NCBI RefSeq assembly: GCF_018403285.1
Contig: NZ_BOSJ01000006.1
Location: 124,001-188,000, forward strand
Direction of reading: 5' to 3'
Origin: Paenibacillus sp. J45TS6
GTDB lineage: Bacteria > Bacillota > Bacilli > Paenibacillales > Paenibacillaceae
Length of the DNA stretch: 64,000 bases
The notes below the pieces were generated by a model that was not told the origin of the DNA, did not search any database, and worked only from the letters and a program-made list of their open reading frames with translations. Below, piece by piece: positions 8,814 through 18,136 of this stretch (position 1 is its first letter; every line of letters starts with the position of its first letter). Position numbers and translations under genes: made by a program.

Positions 8814-9698
8814 GTGGAATTTGGAAGACTAATAACGGCCATGGTCACGCCTTTCAACGAACAAGGCGAGATTCATTGGGAAGAAACCTCCAGGCTCATT
8901 GATTATTTAATAGACGTACAAAAATCAGACGCACTGGTCGTATCAGGTACAACAGGAGAATCACCGACTCTTTCAGATCAAGAAAAGGCAGAGTTGTTTT
9001 CTTTTGCGGTCAAACATGCTGCTGGAAGAGCCAAGATTATTGCAGGTACAGGCAGCAACAATACACACCATTCCATTACACTCACGCAAGAGGCAGAAAA
9101 AGCTGGTGTGGACGGGATTCTCTTGGTGGTTCCTTATTACAATAAGCCAAATCAGGAAGGCATGTTTAGACACTTTGAAGCTATAGCAAAGTCTACTTCT
9201 TTACCTGTGATGCTGTATAATGTGCCGGGAAGAACAGGAGCGAGCCTTTCTGTAGAAACTACGCTTCGTCTTGCACAGATTGATAACATTGTTGCTACAA
9301 AGGAATGCGCATCTATTGAGCAAGTGACGCTGATTGCTGCGGGTGCTCCTGAAGGGTTTGCTGTCTATTCTGGTGATGATTCATCAACTTTGCCTGCCCT
9401 TTCTGTGGGAGCTTACGGCATCGTGAGTGTTGCGAGTCATATCATAGGTTCTTCCATGAAAGAAATGATCGAATCTTACTTGAACGGAGATGTACAAAAG
9501 GCAGCTTCCTTGCATCAGAAGTTATTCCCTGTATTTAAGGGGTTATTTGAAGCGCCGCATCCGCTGCCGAATCCTGTAGCTGTTAAATATGCATTAACAC
9601 GTAAAGGCTATGAGGTGGGTTCCGTGCGTCTTCCGCTCGTTGCACCTACTGAACAAGAAACTAAGTTCATTTCAGAACTGATTGCTAAGATTGACTGA
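8814..9698 (+). CDS. dapA: 4-hydroxy-tetrahydrodipicolinate synthase
   Basis: Condenses pyruvate with aspartate semialdehyde, the committed step to diaminopimelate, lysine and dipicolinate. The 294-residue TIM-barrel protein shows the catalytic set: the GTTGES loop at residues 45-50, Tyr135 in MLYNVPGRTG and the Schiff-base Lys163 in VATKECAS. The start is a GTG preceded by GGAGGAT. It forms an operon with dapG, and dpaAB lies just upstream, so the precursor and dipicolinate steps sit together. No asd gene for its aldehyde substrate is in the window. Confidence 0.97.
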   Translation: MEFGRLITAMVTPFNEQGEIHWEETSRLIDYLIDVQKSDALVVSGTTGESPTLSDQEKAELFSFAVKHAAGRAKIIAGTGSNNTHHSITLTQEAEKAGVDGILLVVPYYNKPNQEGMFRHFEAIAKSTSLPVMLYNVPGRTGASLSVETTLRLAQIDNIVATKECASIEQVTLIAAGAPEGFAVYSGDDSSTLPALSVGAYGIVSVASHIIGSSMKEMIESYLNGDVQKAASLHQKLFPVFKGLFEAPHPLPNPVAVKYALTRKGYEVGSVRLPLVAPTEQETKFISELIAKID

Positions 9699-9718
9699 CA
9701 TATTTGATAAAAAATAGA

Positions 9719-9756
9719 GCATCCTCGAACTCTTCGTTAGAGCTTCGGGGATTTTC
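9719..9756 (+). terminator. Terminator after dapA
   Basis: An imperfect stem (ATCCTCGAACTCT against AGAGCTTCGGGGAT) is followed by TTTTCTTT. Confidence 0.7.
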
Positions 9757-9897
9757 TTTATATTTAGAGTTTAATTTCTACGTTGTTTTGCGGAATAAAA
9801 ACCTATAAGTATAAGTGGAATAAGGTTGTTTTCTGCATTTTATTTTGATTGTTTTTAGAGAAAACGGGAAAACTACACCTTACAAAGCATGCTCGAC

Positions 9898-9927
9898 TTG
9901 TTTTTTCGCTTTTTAATCATGTATAAT
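9898..9927 (+). promoter_or_regulatory. Promoter of the RNase J gene
   Basis: TTGTTT (9898-9903), an 18-base spacer and a perfect TATAAT (9922-9927). This leaves a 5' leader of about 155 bases before the coding start. The rest of the 390-base gap (9699-10088) holds the dapA terminator, AT-rich DNA and the leader hairpin listed next. Confidence 0.7.
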
Positions 9928-9987
9928 GATGTCAAGTGACTGGGTGCGGTATATTTTTGAAATATGTTTAATTAATGATAAGTGTGC

Positions 9988-10018
9988 AGGAACTTCGGCT
10001 GAGAAGCTGCAAGTTTCT
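9988..10018 (+). promoter_or_regulatory. Hairpin in the RNase J leader
   Basis: AGGAACTT/AAGTTTCT with an inner CGGCT/AGCTG pairing (G-U pairs allowed) forms a stem-loop about 70 bases before the start codon. No T run follows, so it is not a terminator. A role in stability or autoregulation of the nuclease mRNA is conjecture. Confidence 0.35.
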
Positions 10019-10088
10019 TAAACAATAATAACAAATATTAACTATTATAAGGTACGACGTCCAACTACCATAGGAGGTTCAGATTCAT

Positions 10089-11768
10089 TTGTCTAAGAAA
10101 AATAATAACGATAAATTGATGATTTTCGCTTTGGGCGGCGTCGGTGAAATCGGAAAAAACATGTATGTTGTTCAGTACGGTAATGACATTGTAGTCGTTG
10201 ATGCGGGTCTTAAATTCCCAGAAGAGGATATGCTCGGCATTGATATTGTCATTCCTGATATTTCTTATCTTACCGAAAATCGTGACAAGGTAAGAGGGAT
10301 CGTTCTGACGCATGGTCATGAAGATCACATCGGCGGTTTGCCTTACGTTCTAAAACACCTTAATGTTCCTGTATATGGAACAAAGCTTACGCTTGGCTTA
10401 GTGGAGAACAAATTAAAAGAAGCCAATTTACTTGGCGAAACAAAACGTATTCTGATTAACGAAGATTCCGTAATTGAGCTTGGTAACAGCCTCACGGTTT
10501 CATTCTTCGGAACGAATCACAGTATTCCAGACTCTGTCGGCGTATGTATTGAAACACCAGAAGGTGTAGTCGTGCATACCGGAGACTTCAAGTTTGATCA
10601 CACACCAGTCAATGGTCAATTTGCAGATCTTCAGCGTATGGCTGAAATTGGAAGCAAAGGCGTTTTGGCTCTCTTGTCGGATAGTACGAATGCAGAGAAA
10701 CCTGGTTTTACTCCTTCTGAGAGAAATGTCGGTATCGTTCTTGAAGATATTTTCCGTAAGGCTAGTCAACGTGTTGTTGTAGCTACTTTTGCTTCTAACG
10801 TACACCGTGTGCAACAAGTCATTAATGCAGCTGAAGTGACAGGTCGTAAAGTGGCAGTAATCGGTAGAAGTATGGTGAATGTTGTTAATATTGCTTCCGA
10901 TCTAGGTTATCTGGACATTCCAGACGGAATGATCATTGAACCAGAAGAAGTAGGCAAAATGGCAGCTGACCGTGTGGTTATTCTATGCACAGGTTCCCAA
11001 GGTGAGCCAATGTCAGCACTTACACGTATGGCCCGCTCTACACATCGTAAAGTAGATATTTTACCAGGAGATACCGTTATCATTGCGGCAACCCCTGTTC
11101 CAGGGAATGAGAAATACGTAGGACGTACAATTGATGAATTATTCCGCCTGGGTGCTGAAGTTCACTACAGCGGAGCTAACTCCGGCGTTCACGTTTCTGG
11201 TCACGGAAGCCAAGAAGAACTTAAACTTATGCTTAACCTTATGAAGCCGAAATACTTTATTCCAATTCATGGTGAGTTCCGGATGCAACGTCGTCATGCT
11301 CTGCTTGCAGAAGCGGTTGGCGTAGAACGTGAAAACATCTTTATTACCGATATTGGTGAAGTTGTTGAGATTCAAGGTGGTTCTGCTCGTAAAGCCGGTA
11401 AAGTATCTTCCGGTAATGTACTGATTGACGGTCTTGGTGTCGGTGATGTAGGTAACATTGTACTACGCGATCGTAAACTTTTATCACAAGACGGCATTCT
11501 GGTTGTAGTTGTAACACTAAGCAAACAGGATGGAAAAATAGTTTCTGGCCCAGACATCATCTCCAGAGGGTTCGTGTATGTTCGTGAATCGGAAGGTCTG
11601 CTAGATGAAGCAAACCGAATTGTGACAAGTACCCTTCAGAAGTTAATGAGTGAGAATGTTAATGAATGGGCTTCACTCAAAACGAATGTAAAAGACTCTT
11701 TGGGTCGTTTCTTATATGAACAAACGCGTCGCAGACCAATGATTTTGCCAATCATCATGGAAGTGTAA
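10089..11768 (+). CDS. rnjB: Ribonuclease J
   Basis: Metallo-beta-lactamase/beta-CASP nuclease with 5'-to-3' exonuclease and endonuclease activity on mRNA and rRNA precursors. The 559-residue product has the zinc motif HGHEDH at residues 75-80, the beta-CASP domain in the middle (SGHGSQEEL near 375) and the C-terminal domain, the full family length. The start is a TTG with AGGAGGTT about 10 bases upstream; no better start is in frame. The position after dapG-dapA and before tepA is that of rnjB in B. subtilis. Sequence inspection alone does not separate the J1 and J2 subfamilies. Confidence 0.92.
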   Translation: MSKKNNNDKLMIFALGGVGEIGKNMYVVQYGNDIVVVDAGLKFPEEDMLGIDIVIPDISYLTENRDKVRGIVLTHGHEDHIGGLPYVLKHLNVPVYGTKLTLGLVENKLKEANLLGETKRILINEDSVIELGNSLTVSFFGTNHSIPDSVGVCIETPEGVVVHTGDFKFDHTPVNGQFADLQRMAEIGSKGVLALLSDSTNAEKPGFTPSERNVGIVLEDIFRKASQRVVVATFASNVHRVQQVINAAEVTGRKVAVIGRSMVNVVNIASDLGYLDIPDGMIIEPEEVGKMAADRVVILCTGSQGEPMSALTRMARSTHRKVDILPGDTVIIAATPVPGNEKYVGRTIDELFRLGAEVHYSGANSGVHVSGHGSQEELKLMLNLMKPKYFIPIHGEFRMQRRHALLAEAVGVERENIFITDIGEVVEIQGGSARKAGKVSSGNVLIDGLGVGDVGNIVLRDRKLLSQDGILVVVVTLSKQDGKIVSGPDIISRGFVYVRESEGLLDEANRIVTSTLQKLMSENVNEWASLKTNVKDSLGRFLYEQTRRRPMILPIIMEV

Positions 11769-11818
11769 TACGTTTTTAACAAACAGATTAAAAAAGATTC
11801 ATCAAAAGGCACACAGTC

Positions 11819-11878
11819 GCCTCTTCAACCAACAGGTAATATTGGACGGTTCCCTGTTGGAATGAAGAGGCTTTTTTG
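11819..11878 (+). terminator. Long terminator after the RNase J gene
   Basis: An 18-base stem (GCCTCTTCAACCAACAGG against CCTGTTGGAATGAAGAGGC, one small bulge) is followed by six T residues. Confidence 0.9.
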
Positions 11879-11893
11879 TCTAATTTTGAATAG

Positions 11894-11960
11894 AAACAGA
11901 TCCTTCTCTGCCATAATAAACAAATATGGAAGTTTAACAATGGCAGAGAAGGGCGTGTTT
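11894..11960 (+). promoter_or_regulatory. Long hairpin covering the tepA ribosome binding site
   Basis: Bases 11894-11914 pair with 11940-11960 over 21 positions with two mismatches and one G-U pair (core CCTTCTCTGCCAT/ATGGCAGAGAAGG), leaving a 25-base loop. The right arm contains AGAAGGG, the only Shine-Dalgarno sequence for the ATG at 11965. When folded, the site would be blocked. There is no T run, so this is not a second terminator. Confidence 0.55.
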
Positions 11961-11964
11961 ATTA

Positions 11965-12726
11965 ATGCAAGAATCAAATGATAAAACAAAAGAAACGAAC
12001 AATGAAACTCCAATAACCCCTCAAGAAGAGATCAAAAATAATCCAGTCGTAAATACCATTCAAGAACTCGGAACAACGTCGGTTCCTGTTCCGTCTGGAG
12101 AATCAAATATTTTTTGTATGACGATTATCGGCCAGATCGAAGGCCATCTTATATTACCGCCACAAAATAAAACAACAAAATACGAGCATTTAATTCCGCA
12201 ACTTGTAGCTGCAGAGCAAAATCCACGCATAGAGGGAATTCTCATCATTCTCAATACAGTGGGAGGAGATGTGGAGGCGGGGCTGGCTATTGCTGAAATG
12301 ATAGCTTCGATGTCGAAACCTACCGTTACAGTGGTCATTGGGGGAGGACATAGTATAGGTGTTCCCATAGCAGTCAGCAGTAGCTACTCCATTATTGCGG
12401 AGAGTGCAACCATGACTATTCATCCCATCCGAATGAATGGACTATTCATTGGTGTACCTCAGACTTTTGAATATATGGAAAAAATGCAGGAAAGAGTCGT
12501 TCGTTTTGTAACTTCGCACTCTCGGATTACCGAAGAACAGTTTAAACAGCTAATGTTTAAGACAGGGGAACTTAACCGTGACATTGGAACCGCAGTTGCA
12601 GGAGCCGATGCAGTGGAGTATGGACTGATGGACGCGGTGGGCGGCATTGGAGACGCAATTAAAGAACTAAATCGCCGTATTCAAGAAGCGAAAGACACGT
12701 CTTTGCCGAAGGGACTGACACAATGA
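11965..12726 (+). CDS. tepA: TepA, ClpP-fold serine protease homologue
   Basis: A 253-residue protein of the ClpP/crotonase superfamily; in B. subtilis TepA has been linked to protein translocation and spore processes. Residues 1-45 are a polar extension. The fold shows [20 protein letters not shown], the nucleophile region [11 protein letters not shown] (Ser) and TIHPIRMNG (His), which match the ClpP active-site motifs. The start is the ATG at 11965. The stop overlaps ylzJ (ATGA), and spoIIIE follows, the same order as in B. subtilis. Its substrate is unknown. Confidence 0.9.
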   Translation: MQESNDKTKETNNETPITPQEEIKNNPVVNTIQELGTTSVPVPSGESNIFCMTIIGQIEGHLILPPQNKTTKYEHLIPQLVAAEQNPRIEGILIILNTVGGDVEAGLAIAEMIASMSKPTVTVVIGGGHSIGVPIAVSSSYSIIAESATMTIHPIRMNGLFIGVPQTFEYMEKMQERVVRFVTSHSRITEEQFKQLMFKTGELNRDIGTAVAGADAVEYGLMDAVGGIGDAIKELNRRIQEAKDTSLPKGLTQ

Positions 12727-12956
12727 CGATGTATACAGTAATGCCTACAGAGCAGCTTTGGGAAGGTATGTGGAAAGAACAGCTGCCGATGATGGAGATG
12801 AGTATAGCGGGGCGACTAATTCAAGTGATGCCGAAAGATGAAAAAACAGGAATTATCGTGAGAATGTTAAATGGAGGATTATACGACTATTTAGATCCTG
12901 CATACTCTCCTGGTAGAGAAATTCCGCTATATACAGGGAAAATAGAACAAGGATAA
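12723..12956 (+). CDS. ylzJ: YlzJ-like small protein
   Basis: A 77-residue protein with the family's conserved start ([15 protein letters not shown]) and the [12 protein letters not shown] segment. It overlaps tepA by four bases and is therefore coupled to it. The same tepA-ylzJ pair precedes spoIIIE in B. subtilis. No function is known for the family. Confidence 0.85.
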   Translation: MTMYTVMPTEQLWEGMWKEQLPMMEMSIAGRLIQVMPKDEKTGIIVRMLNGGLYDYLDPAYSPGREIPLYTGKIEQG

Positions 12957-13004
12957 TATTAAAACAATGCCGAAAAAGAACATATGTGCTGATGTATGTA
13001 CTTA

Positions 13005-13013
13005 TGGTATAAT
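13005..13013 (+). promoter_or_regulatory. Extended -10 promoter before spoIIIE
   Basis: TGG followed by a perfect TATAAT (13008-13013) forms an extended -10 without a clear -35. Transcription would start about 13020, leaving a very short leader with GGAGGTGAC. Confidence 0.5.
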
Positions 13014-13035
13014 ATTCTTCTGGAGGTGACCTTTT

Positions 13036-15672
13036 TTGGCCAGAAAGAAGAAAAAGAAAAGAAAATCAACCCTTGGTGGGGTTCTTAAATACGAGATATA
13101 TGGAATCATTTTGATTACCTTGTCTGTTATTGCCCTCTCTGGTGAGGCCACAGTTGGACGCTCTTTATCCAAAATGTTTGGACTTTTACTGGGTAAGTTT
13201 TATTTTGTAATCCCGCTTATCGGGATTTTCTATGGTCTCATGGTAATGATTCATCGGAAGTGGCCGGCAGGCTGGAATCTAAGAAAGAGCGGCTTGGTGT
13301 TGCTTGTCCTTGCTTTGACCTTAATGAGTACGATCTCAGCTATGGAACAGAAGCTTGGTCCGATGAATCTGTTAAGTGCATCCGAAGTGATGAATCAGAT
13401 ACATATTGATTTGCAAACCGAACTGCTAAGAGCTGATGAAACGAGTAATGCTTCCATGCTTGGTAGAGATATCAGTGGAGGATACATCGGAGCAGTAGAA
13501 TACGCTGTATTGTTATGGTTATTTGGCAATATGGGTGCGAACTTAATGATGATTGTTATGTTCTTTATCAGTTTTATGTTGATTACCGGTCTATCTTATG
13601 TAGACTTAATGCGAATATTTAAAACTCGTGTCCTTCGTTCAGGACGCGCTCTTGCTACGAAATGGAAATCTTCATCTAAGTCGGGGGCTACTCGCAAAAC
13701 AGGCACAAAAAATAAGGCGAAACCCAAACCGAAAGTTATTCCATACCATGATGAAGAGGAAGAAGAGGATCAGTATACCGAGGATCTCCCTAGTCGCAAA
13801 GCACCTCTATTCTTTCAATTGTTTGGCAATGCGAAGTCAAAGCAGCATGCAGATGATGATTCTGATGTAGATCCGTATCAAGAGGGTGGACAAGAGGTAG
13901 TTTACGGAGCGGCCTCCACGGATACAAATCTCCCGTGGGCAGAAGGATATTCGGAGGACAGTAACTCTTTACCGAAAGATGCAGAAGTGAAACCGGGAGG
14001 TGCTGCAAGTTCAGCGCCAATTATTCGGGACTTCTTTGAGAATGTACGTAATGAAAATGCGGTGGAGGAAGATGATCTGGATGATGCTTATCCTTCAGAA
14101 GAGAACCTTGCTGTATCTTCAAACGCAGTGGAAGAGTCTGGTTCTGATTCAGACGCAGCCGAGTCACCAGGAGTCCTTTCTAAGGTGGATTCCGGAACAG
14201 CAGAAGAATTAGAAGAAGGCGCCATTCAGCAGCCGGCTCCACCGCCTAAACCATATAAGCTTCCACCGTTTAAATTGTTGTCTAGACCAAGCAACAGCGG
14301 TAAGGGTGGAGATCAGAATGACTACAAGCAAACTGCTCGTAAACTAGAGGCTACGCTGGAGAGCTTTGGTGTTCGTGCTAAAGTACTTGAAGTCGTTCGT
14401 GGTCCAGCGGTAACAAGGTATGAAATTCAGCCGGATATCGGTGTTAAGGTCAGCCGAGTCGTCGGTTTAACAGATGATATTGCACTTGCGCTTGCGGCGA
14501 AGGATATTCGTATGGAAGCTCCTATTCCAGGTAAATCCGCCATTGGTATTGAAGTGCCGAATGGAGAGGTATCTGTTGTTACTATGCGTGAAGTGATGGA
14601 AACAACCGTCTTCCAGGAAGCCGATTCCAAGCTTTCTATCGCATTTGGTCGTGATATCTCAGGGCAAACGATTGTCGGGAACTTGGCAAAAATGCCCCAT
14701 TTACTTGTTGCCGGTGCTACAGGCTCAGGGAAGTCCGTGTGTATCAACGGAATTATCACGAGCATTCTCTATAAAGCGAAACCCGATGAAGTGAAGTTTC
14801 TGATGGTGGATCCCAAGATGGTAGAACTTAATATGTACAACGGGATCCCGCATCTGCTTGCCCCTGTGGTGACTGACCCGAAACGTGCTTCGCTTGCACT
14901 TAAGAAAATTGTTGTCGAGATGGAAAAACGGTATGAGCTGTTCTCTAAGTCAGGTACTCGGAACGTAGAAGGGTATAATAATCTGATGAAAGATAATCCA
15001 GCTGCCGTCCTTCCTTATATCGTTGTTATTGTCGATGAGCTTGCTGACCTTATGATGGTTGCGGCGAATGACGTGGAAGATGCCATCGCGAGACTTGCTC
15101 AGATGGCTCGTGCTGCCGGCATTCATTTAATCATTGCAACTCAAAGACCGTCCGTTGACGTTATTACAGGTGTAATTAAGGCGAACATACCATCTCGGAT
15201 CGCTTTTGGTGTTTCTTCACAAGTCGACTCCCGTACGATACTCGATATGGGAGGAGCGGAGAAGCTTCTCGGTCGTGGGGACATGCTCTTTATGCCAGTT
15301 GGTTCTTCTAAGCCGGTGCGTGTACAAGGTGCGTTTTTGAGCGATCAGGAAGTAGAGAATATTGTGAGCTATGTTCGTGACCAGGCCGAGGCAGAATATG
15401 ATGAATCGCTTGTACCCGAGATTGATGATACCCAGCAACAAACAGAAGAGATCCAAGATGAGCTGTATGACCAGGCTGTACAGATCATCATAGAAGCCAA
15501 GCAGGCATCCGTATCTCTCCTTCAGCGGCGAATGAGGGTAGGTTACACTCGCGCTGCAAGACTTATTGATTCTATGGAGGCTAGAGGTGTTATTGGTCCT
15601 TACGAGGGCAGTAAACCGAGAGAAGTTCTTATTTCCATGGAACAATTTCAAGCTAACAAAATCAGTTCATAA
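13036..15672 (+). CDS. spoIIIE: DNA translocase SpoIIIE/FtsK
   Basis: Membrane-anchored hexameric ATPase that pumps chromosomal DNA across the division or sporulation septum. The 878-residue protein has four N-terminal membrane segments (residues about 20-190), a long acidic Pro/Ser-rich linker (about 230-410), a RecA-like motor with Walker A GATGSGKS at 560-567 and Walker [13 protein letters not shown], and a C-terminal gamma winged-helix domain (about 810-875) that reads polarity sequences. The start is a TTG after GGAGGTGACC. Length and order after tepA-ylzJ match SpoIIIE. Confidence 0.96.
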   Translation: MARKKKKKRKSTLGGVLKYEIYGIILITLSVIALSGEATVGRSLSKMFGLLLGKFYFVIPLIGIFYGLMVMIHRKWPAGWNLRKSGLVLLVLALTLMSTISAMEQKLGPMNLLSASEVMNQIHIDLQTELLRADETSNASMLGRDISGGYIGAVEYAVLLWLFGNMGANLMMIVMFFISFMLITGLSYVDLMRIFKTRVLRSGRALATKWKSSSKSGATRKTGTKNKAKPKPKVIPYHDEEEEEDQYTEDLPSRKAPLFFQLFGNAKSKQHADDDSDVDPYQEGGQEVVYGAASTDTNLPWAEGYSEDSNSLPKDAEVKPGGAASSAPIIRDFFENVRNENAVEEDDLDDAYPSEENLAVSSNAVEESGSDSDAAESPGVLSKVDSGTAEELEEGAIQQPAPPPKPYKLPPFKLLSRPSNSGKGGDQNDYKQTARKLEATLESFGVRAKVLEVVRGPAVTRYEIQPDIGVKVSRVVGLTDDIALALAAKDIRMEAPIPGKSAIGIEVPNGEVSVVTMREVMETTVFQEADSKLSIAFGRDISGQTIVGNLAKMPHLLVAGATGSGKSVCINGIITSILYKAKPDEVKFLMVDPKMVELNMYNGIPHLLAPVVTDPKRASLALKKIVVEMEKRYELFSKSGTRNVEGYNNLMKDNPAAVLPYIVVIVDELADLMMVAANDVEDAIARLAQMARAAGIHLIIATQRPSVDVITGVIKANIPSRIAFGVSSQVDSRTILDMGGAEKLLGRGDMLFMPVGSSKPVRVQGAFLSDQEVENIVSYVRDQAEAEYDESLVPEIDDTQQQTEEIQDELYDQAVQIIIEAKQASVSLLQRRMRVGYTRAARLIDSMEARGVIGPYEGSKPREVLISMEQFQANKISS

Positions 15673-15678
15673 TACGAT

Positions 15679-15717
15679 TAAGGAGTCCCTTTCCATGCGA
15701 AAGGGACTCCTTTTTTA
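15679..15717 (+). terminator. Terminator after spoIIIE
   Basis: A perfect stem, AAGGAGTCCCTTTC against GAAAGGGACTCCTT, with a tetraloop is followed by six T residues. Confidence 0.95.
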
Positions 15718-15771
15718 TATTCATATTTACAATTTCCACTCTTTAACATGTTTTCTACTATGACGAAACGT

Positions 15772-15801
15772 GCATAGGAACAATAACTGCTAAACATAAT
15801 A
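15772..15801 (+). promoter_or_regulatory. Sigma-G/sigma-F-type promoter of sleB
   Basis: GCATA (15772-15776), an 18-base spacer and CATAATA (15795-15801) match the forespore consensus for sigma-G/sigma-F well. sleB is sigma-G-controlled in Bacillus, so the site and the gene agree. Confidence 0.75.
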
Positions 15802-15845
15802 AATGTAGCCAACAAGAGAACATTAAAGAAAGGTAGATTCTAAAC

Positions 15846-16676
15846 ATGCGAAAAATCAATCTTTGGATCCTCGCCGGCGTGATCTTACTATCGGCTTCTT
15901 CATATCGTCTGATCCTGATGGCAAATGAAGAAAAGGCAGAACCGAGAATCGAACAGAACGCCGAAGCAGTCCCTACGTTTAGTCAAAACATTGTTACATC
16001 TGGTGCCTATGGACAGGATGTATATGAACTTCAAGGCCGGCTTAAGTATCTTGGTTACTACTACGGTAAAATTGACAGCCACTTTGGACCCAAGACTTTA
16101 GGTTCCGTCAAGTGGTTTCAATCGGAATTTGGTATCCAAGTGGATGGCGTAGTTGGTCCAAAAACAAAACTTAAACTGTACAACGCCACTAAAGACTGGC
16201 GTCCAACCGAGCCAGGACCAGGGCAAGCTACTGGAGGCAACTCTTCTTCGGGTACTACCTCGGGAGGTAACAATGGAAGCAGTGGAAATAACAATATGGG
16301 GAGTACCAATTCACTGGGACTTACGGAAAATGAAATTAAAATAATGGCTAATGCCGTTTACGGAGAAGCTCGCGGGGAACCTTTTGAAGGACAAGTGGCT
16401 GTAGCAGCTGTCATATTAAACCGTGTTGAATCACCGCAGTTTCCGAATACACCTTCTGGTGTCATTTTTCAGCCAGGTGCGTTTACTGCTGTAGCAGATG
16501 GACAAATTTATCTTGAACCGAACGAGCAAGCGCGAAAAGCGGTAATGCAAGCCATAGATGGATGGGATCCATCAGGCGGATGCTTGTACTACTTCAACCC
16601 GAAAACAGCTACTTCTAAATGGATATGGTCACGGCCTCAAGTGAAAACGATTGGTCAGCATATATTCTGCATGTAA
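15846..16676 (+). CDS. sleB: Spore cortex-lytic enzyme SleB
   Basis: Lytic transglycosylase that degrades muramic-delta-lactam-containing spore cortex during germination. The 276-residue precursor has an N-terminal hydrophobic export segment (6-25), a peptidoglycan-binding domain (about 52-113, VYELQGRLKYLGYY and HFGPKTLGSVKWFQ), a Gly/Ser/Asn linker (about 120-155) and the catalytic domain with Glu174 in YGEARGE. A forespore-type promoter lies upstream. In Bacillus sleB forms an operon with ypeB; no ypeB follows here. Confidence 0.93.
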   Translation: MRKINLWILAGVILLSASSYRLILMANEEKAEPRIEQNAEAVPTFSQNIVTSGAYGQDVYELQGRLKYLGYYYGKIDSHFGPKTLGSVKWFQSEFGIQVDGVVGPKTKLKLYNATKDWRPTEPGPGQATGGNSSSGTTSGGNNGSSGNNNMGSTNSLGLTENEIKIMANAVYGEARGEPFEGQVAVAAVILNRVESPQFPNTPSGVIFQPGAFTAVADGQIYLEPNEQARKAVMQAIDGWDPSGGCLYYFNPKTATSKWIWSRPQVKTIGQHIFCM

Positions 16677-16737
16677 GTTATAGAATGGAATTACTGCATT
16701 TCTGTAACAACAGCTTAATACTTAATAAAGAATGTAC

Positions 16738-16780
16738 GGACAGCAATCGGCGGAATTCCTCCGGTTGCTTCTGTGCTTTT
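16738..16780 (+). terminator. Weak terminator after sleB
   Basis: ACAGCAATCGGCGG can pair imperfectly with CCTCCGGTTGCTTCTGT, followed only by GCTTTT. Confidence 0.4.
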
Positions 16781-16852
16781 GAATGAGTTAGAATGAAATC
16801 ATACTAGGAAAATTAATGAAAAAATTATGACGTCGTAAAGGGGTTTTGAAAC

Positions 16853-18133
16853 TTGACTAATACAGGATTCGAACGCGGCAGCAATCAGCATATTCGCATT
16901 CATGTGCTGCCTACCAAACGCTTTAAGACGTTTGCCATATCTCTGTATGTGGGCGCGCCGCTTAAAGAAGATACGGTTACGAGTACAGCACTGATTCCAT
17001 TCGTTCTGCGTAGAGGAACATCATCATATCCAGAGACAATCCAGTTTCGTGAGCAGTTAGAAGAGCTGTATGGAGCAGGATTCGGTTTTGACGTATACAA
17101 AAGAGGAGATCATCAAATTATCCAGTTTCGTATGGATACCATTAATGACTCCTTTGTTCAAAGCAGTGATAAACTGCTTGACCGATCCTTTGCTTTTCTT
17201 GGTGAAGTGGTTACAAGCCCTGCGAAGGAAAACGGTCATTTCCGCTCTTCCTATGTTCAACAAGAGCGAGATACCGTTCGCAAAAGACTAGAGTCTATTG
17301 TAAACGATAAAATTCGTTACGCAGGAGAGCGCTGTATTGAAGAAATGTGTAAAGGGGAACCCTACCGTCTTCATCCGTTAGGAGAACGTAAAGATCTTCC
17401 GGGAATTGAACCAGAAGGGCTTTATAGGTCCTATGAACAGTGGCTCCAGAACGCGGGAATGGACCTATACGTAGTAGGAGACACCACACTAGAAGAAGTT
17501 GAAAAGCTCGTAGAGAAGTATTTTCATCTGAATCGCAATACTTCATTCGAGTACAAAACGGAAGTGAGCAGTCGTCAGCACCGCGAAGTACAAACCGTTG
17601 TTGAGAAGCTGAATGTAAATCAGGGGAAACTGAATATGGGTCTTCGAACATCCATTACATATGGAGACGACCAGTATGCATCTGCCTTAATGTACAATGG
17701 TATTTTGGGCGGATATCCTCACTCCAAACTGTTTGTTAACGTGAGGGAGAAACATAGTCTTGCTTACTATGCTTCTTCGAGATATGACGGTCATAAAGGT
17801 ATTGCAACGATTCAATCAGGAATCGAGATCCCCAATTACGAGCAGGCGGTCGAGATTATAACGAATCAATTATCCGATTTAAAAGAAGGTAAAATCTCTG
17901 ACCTGGAGATGAACCAAACGAAGGCGATGATTCGTAATTTGCTTAAGGAAATCGGAGATTCTGCATTTGAGATGATCTCTTATGATTTCAACCGTCAGTT
18001 GTCAGGTAAAGAACGAACAACGATGGAATTGCTTACGCAAATCGAGTCCTTAACGAAAGAAGATGTTCAGAAGGCGGCGGAAACGTTCCAACTGGATACC
18101 ATTTATTTCTTGAGAGATCAGAAGGGGGAATGA
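16853..18133 (+). CDS. ymfF: YmfF, M16 peptidase homologue without zinc motif
   Basis: A 426-residue protein with the M16 fold (IREKHSLAYYASSRYDGHKG-like segment near residue 300 and typical C-terminal helices). The region that should carry HxxEH reads IPFVLRRGTSSYPETIQF, so catalysis is not expected. The start is a TTG with AAAGGGG upstream. ymfH, which keeps the zinc motif, follows after 3 bases. Pairs of an inactive and an active M16 subunit are known to act as heterodimers; that reading is inferred here from order and motifs. Confidence 0.88.
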   Translation: MTNTGFERGSNQHIRIHVLPTKRFKTFAISLYVGAPLKEDTVTSTALIPFVLRRGTSSYPETIQFREQLEELYGAGFGFDVYKRGDHQIIQFRMDTINDSFVQSSDKLLDRSFAFLGEVVTSPAKENGHFRSSYVQQERDTVRKRLESIVNDKIRYAGERCIEEMCKGEPYRLHPLGERKDLPGIEPEGLYRSYEQWLQNAGMDLYVVGDTTLEEVEKLVEKYFHLNRNTSFEYKTEVSSRQHREVQTVVEKLNVNQGKLNMGLRTSITYGDDQYASALMYNGILGGYPHSKLFVNVREKHSLAYYASSRYDGHKGIATIQSGIEIPNYEQAVEIITNQLSDLKEGKISDLEMNQTKAMIRNLLKEIGDSAFEMISYDFNRQLSGKERTTMELLTQIESLTKEDVQKAAETFQLDTIYFLRDQKGE

Positions 18134-18136
18134 CCG

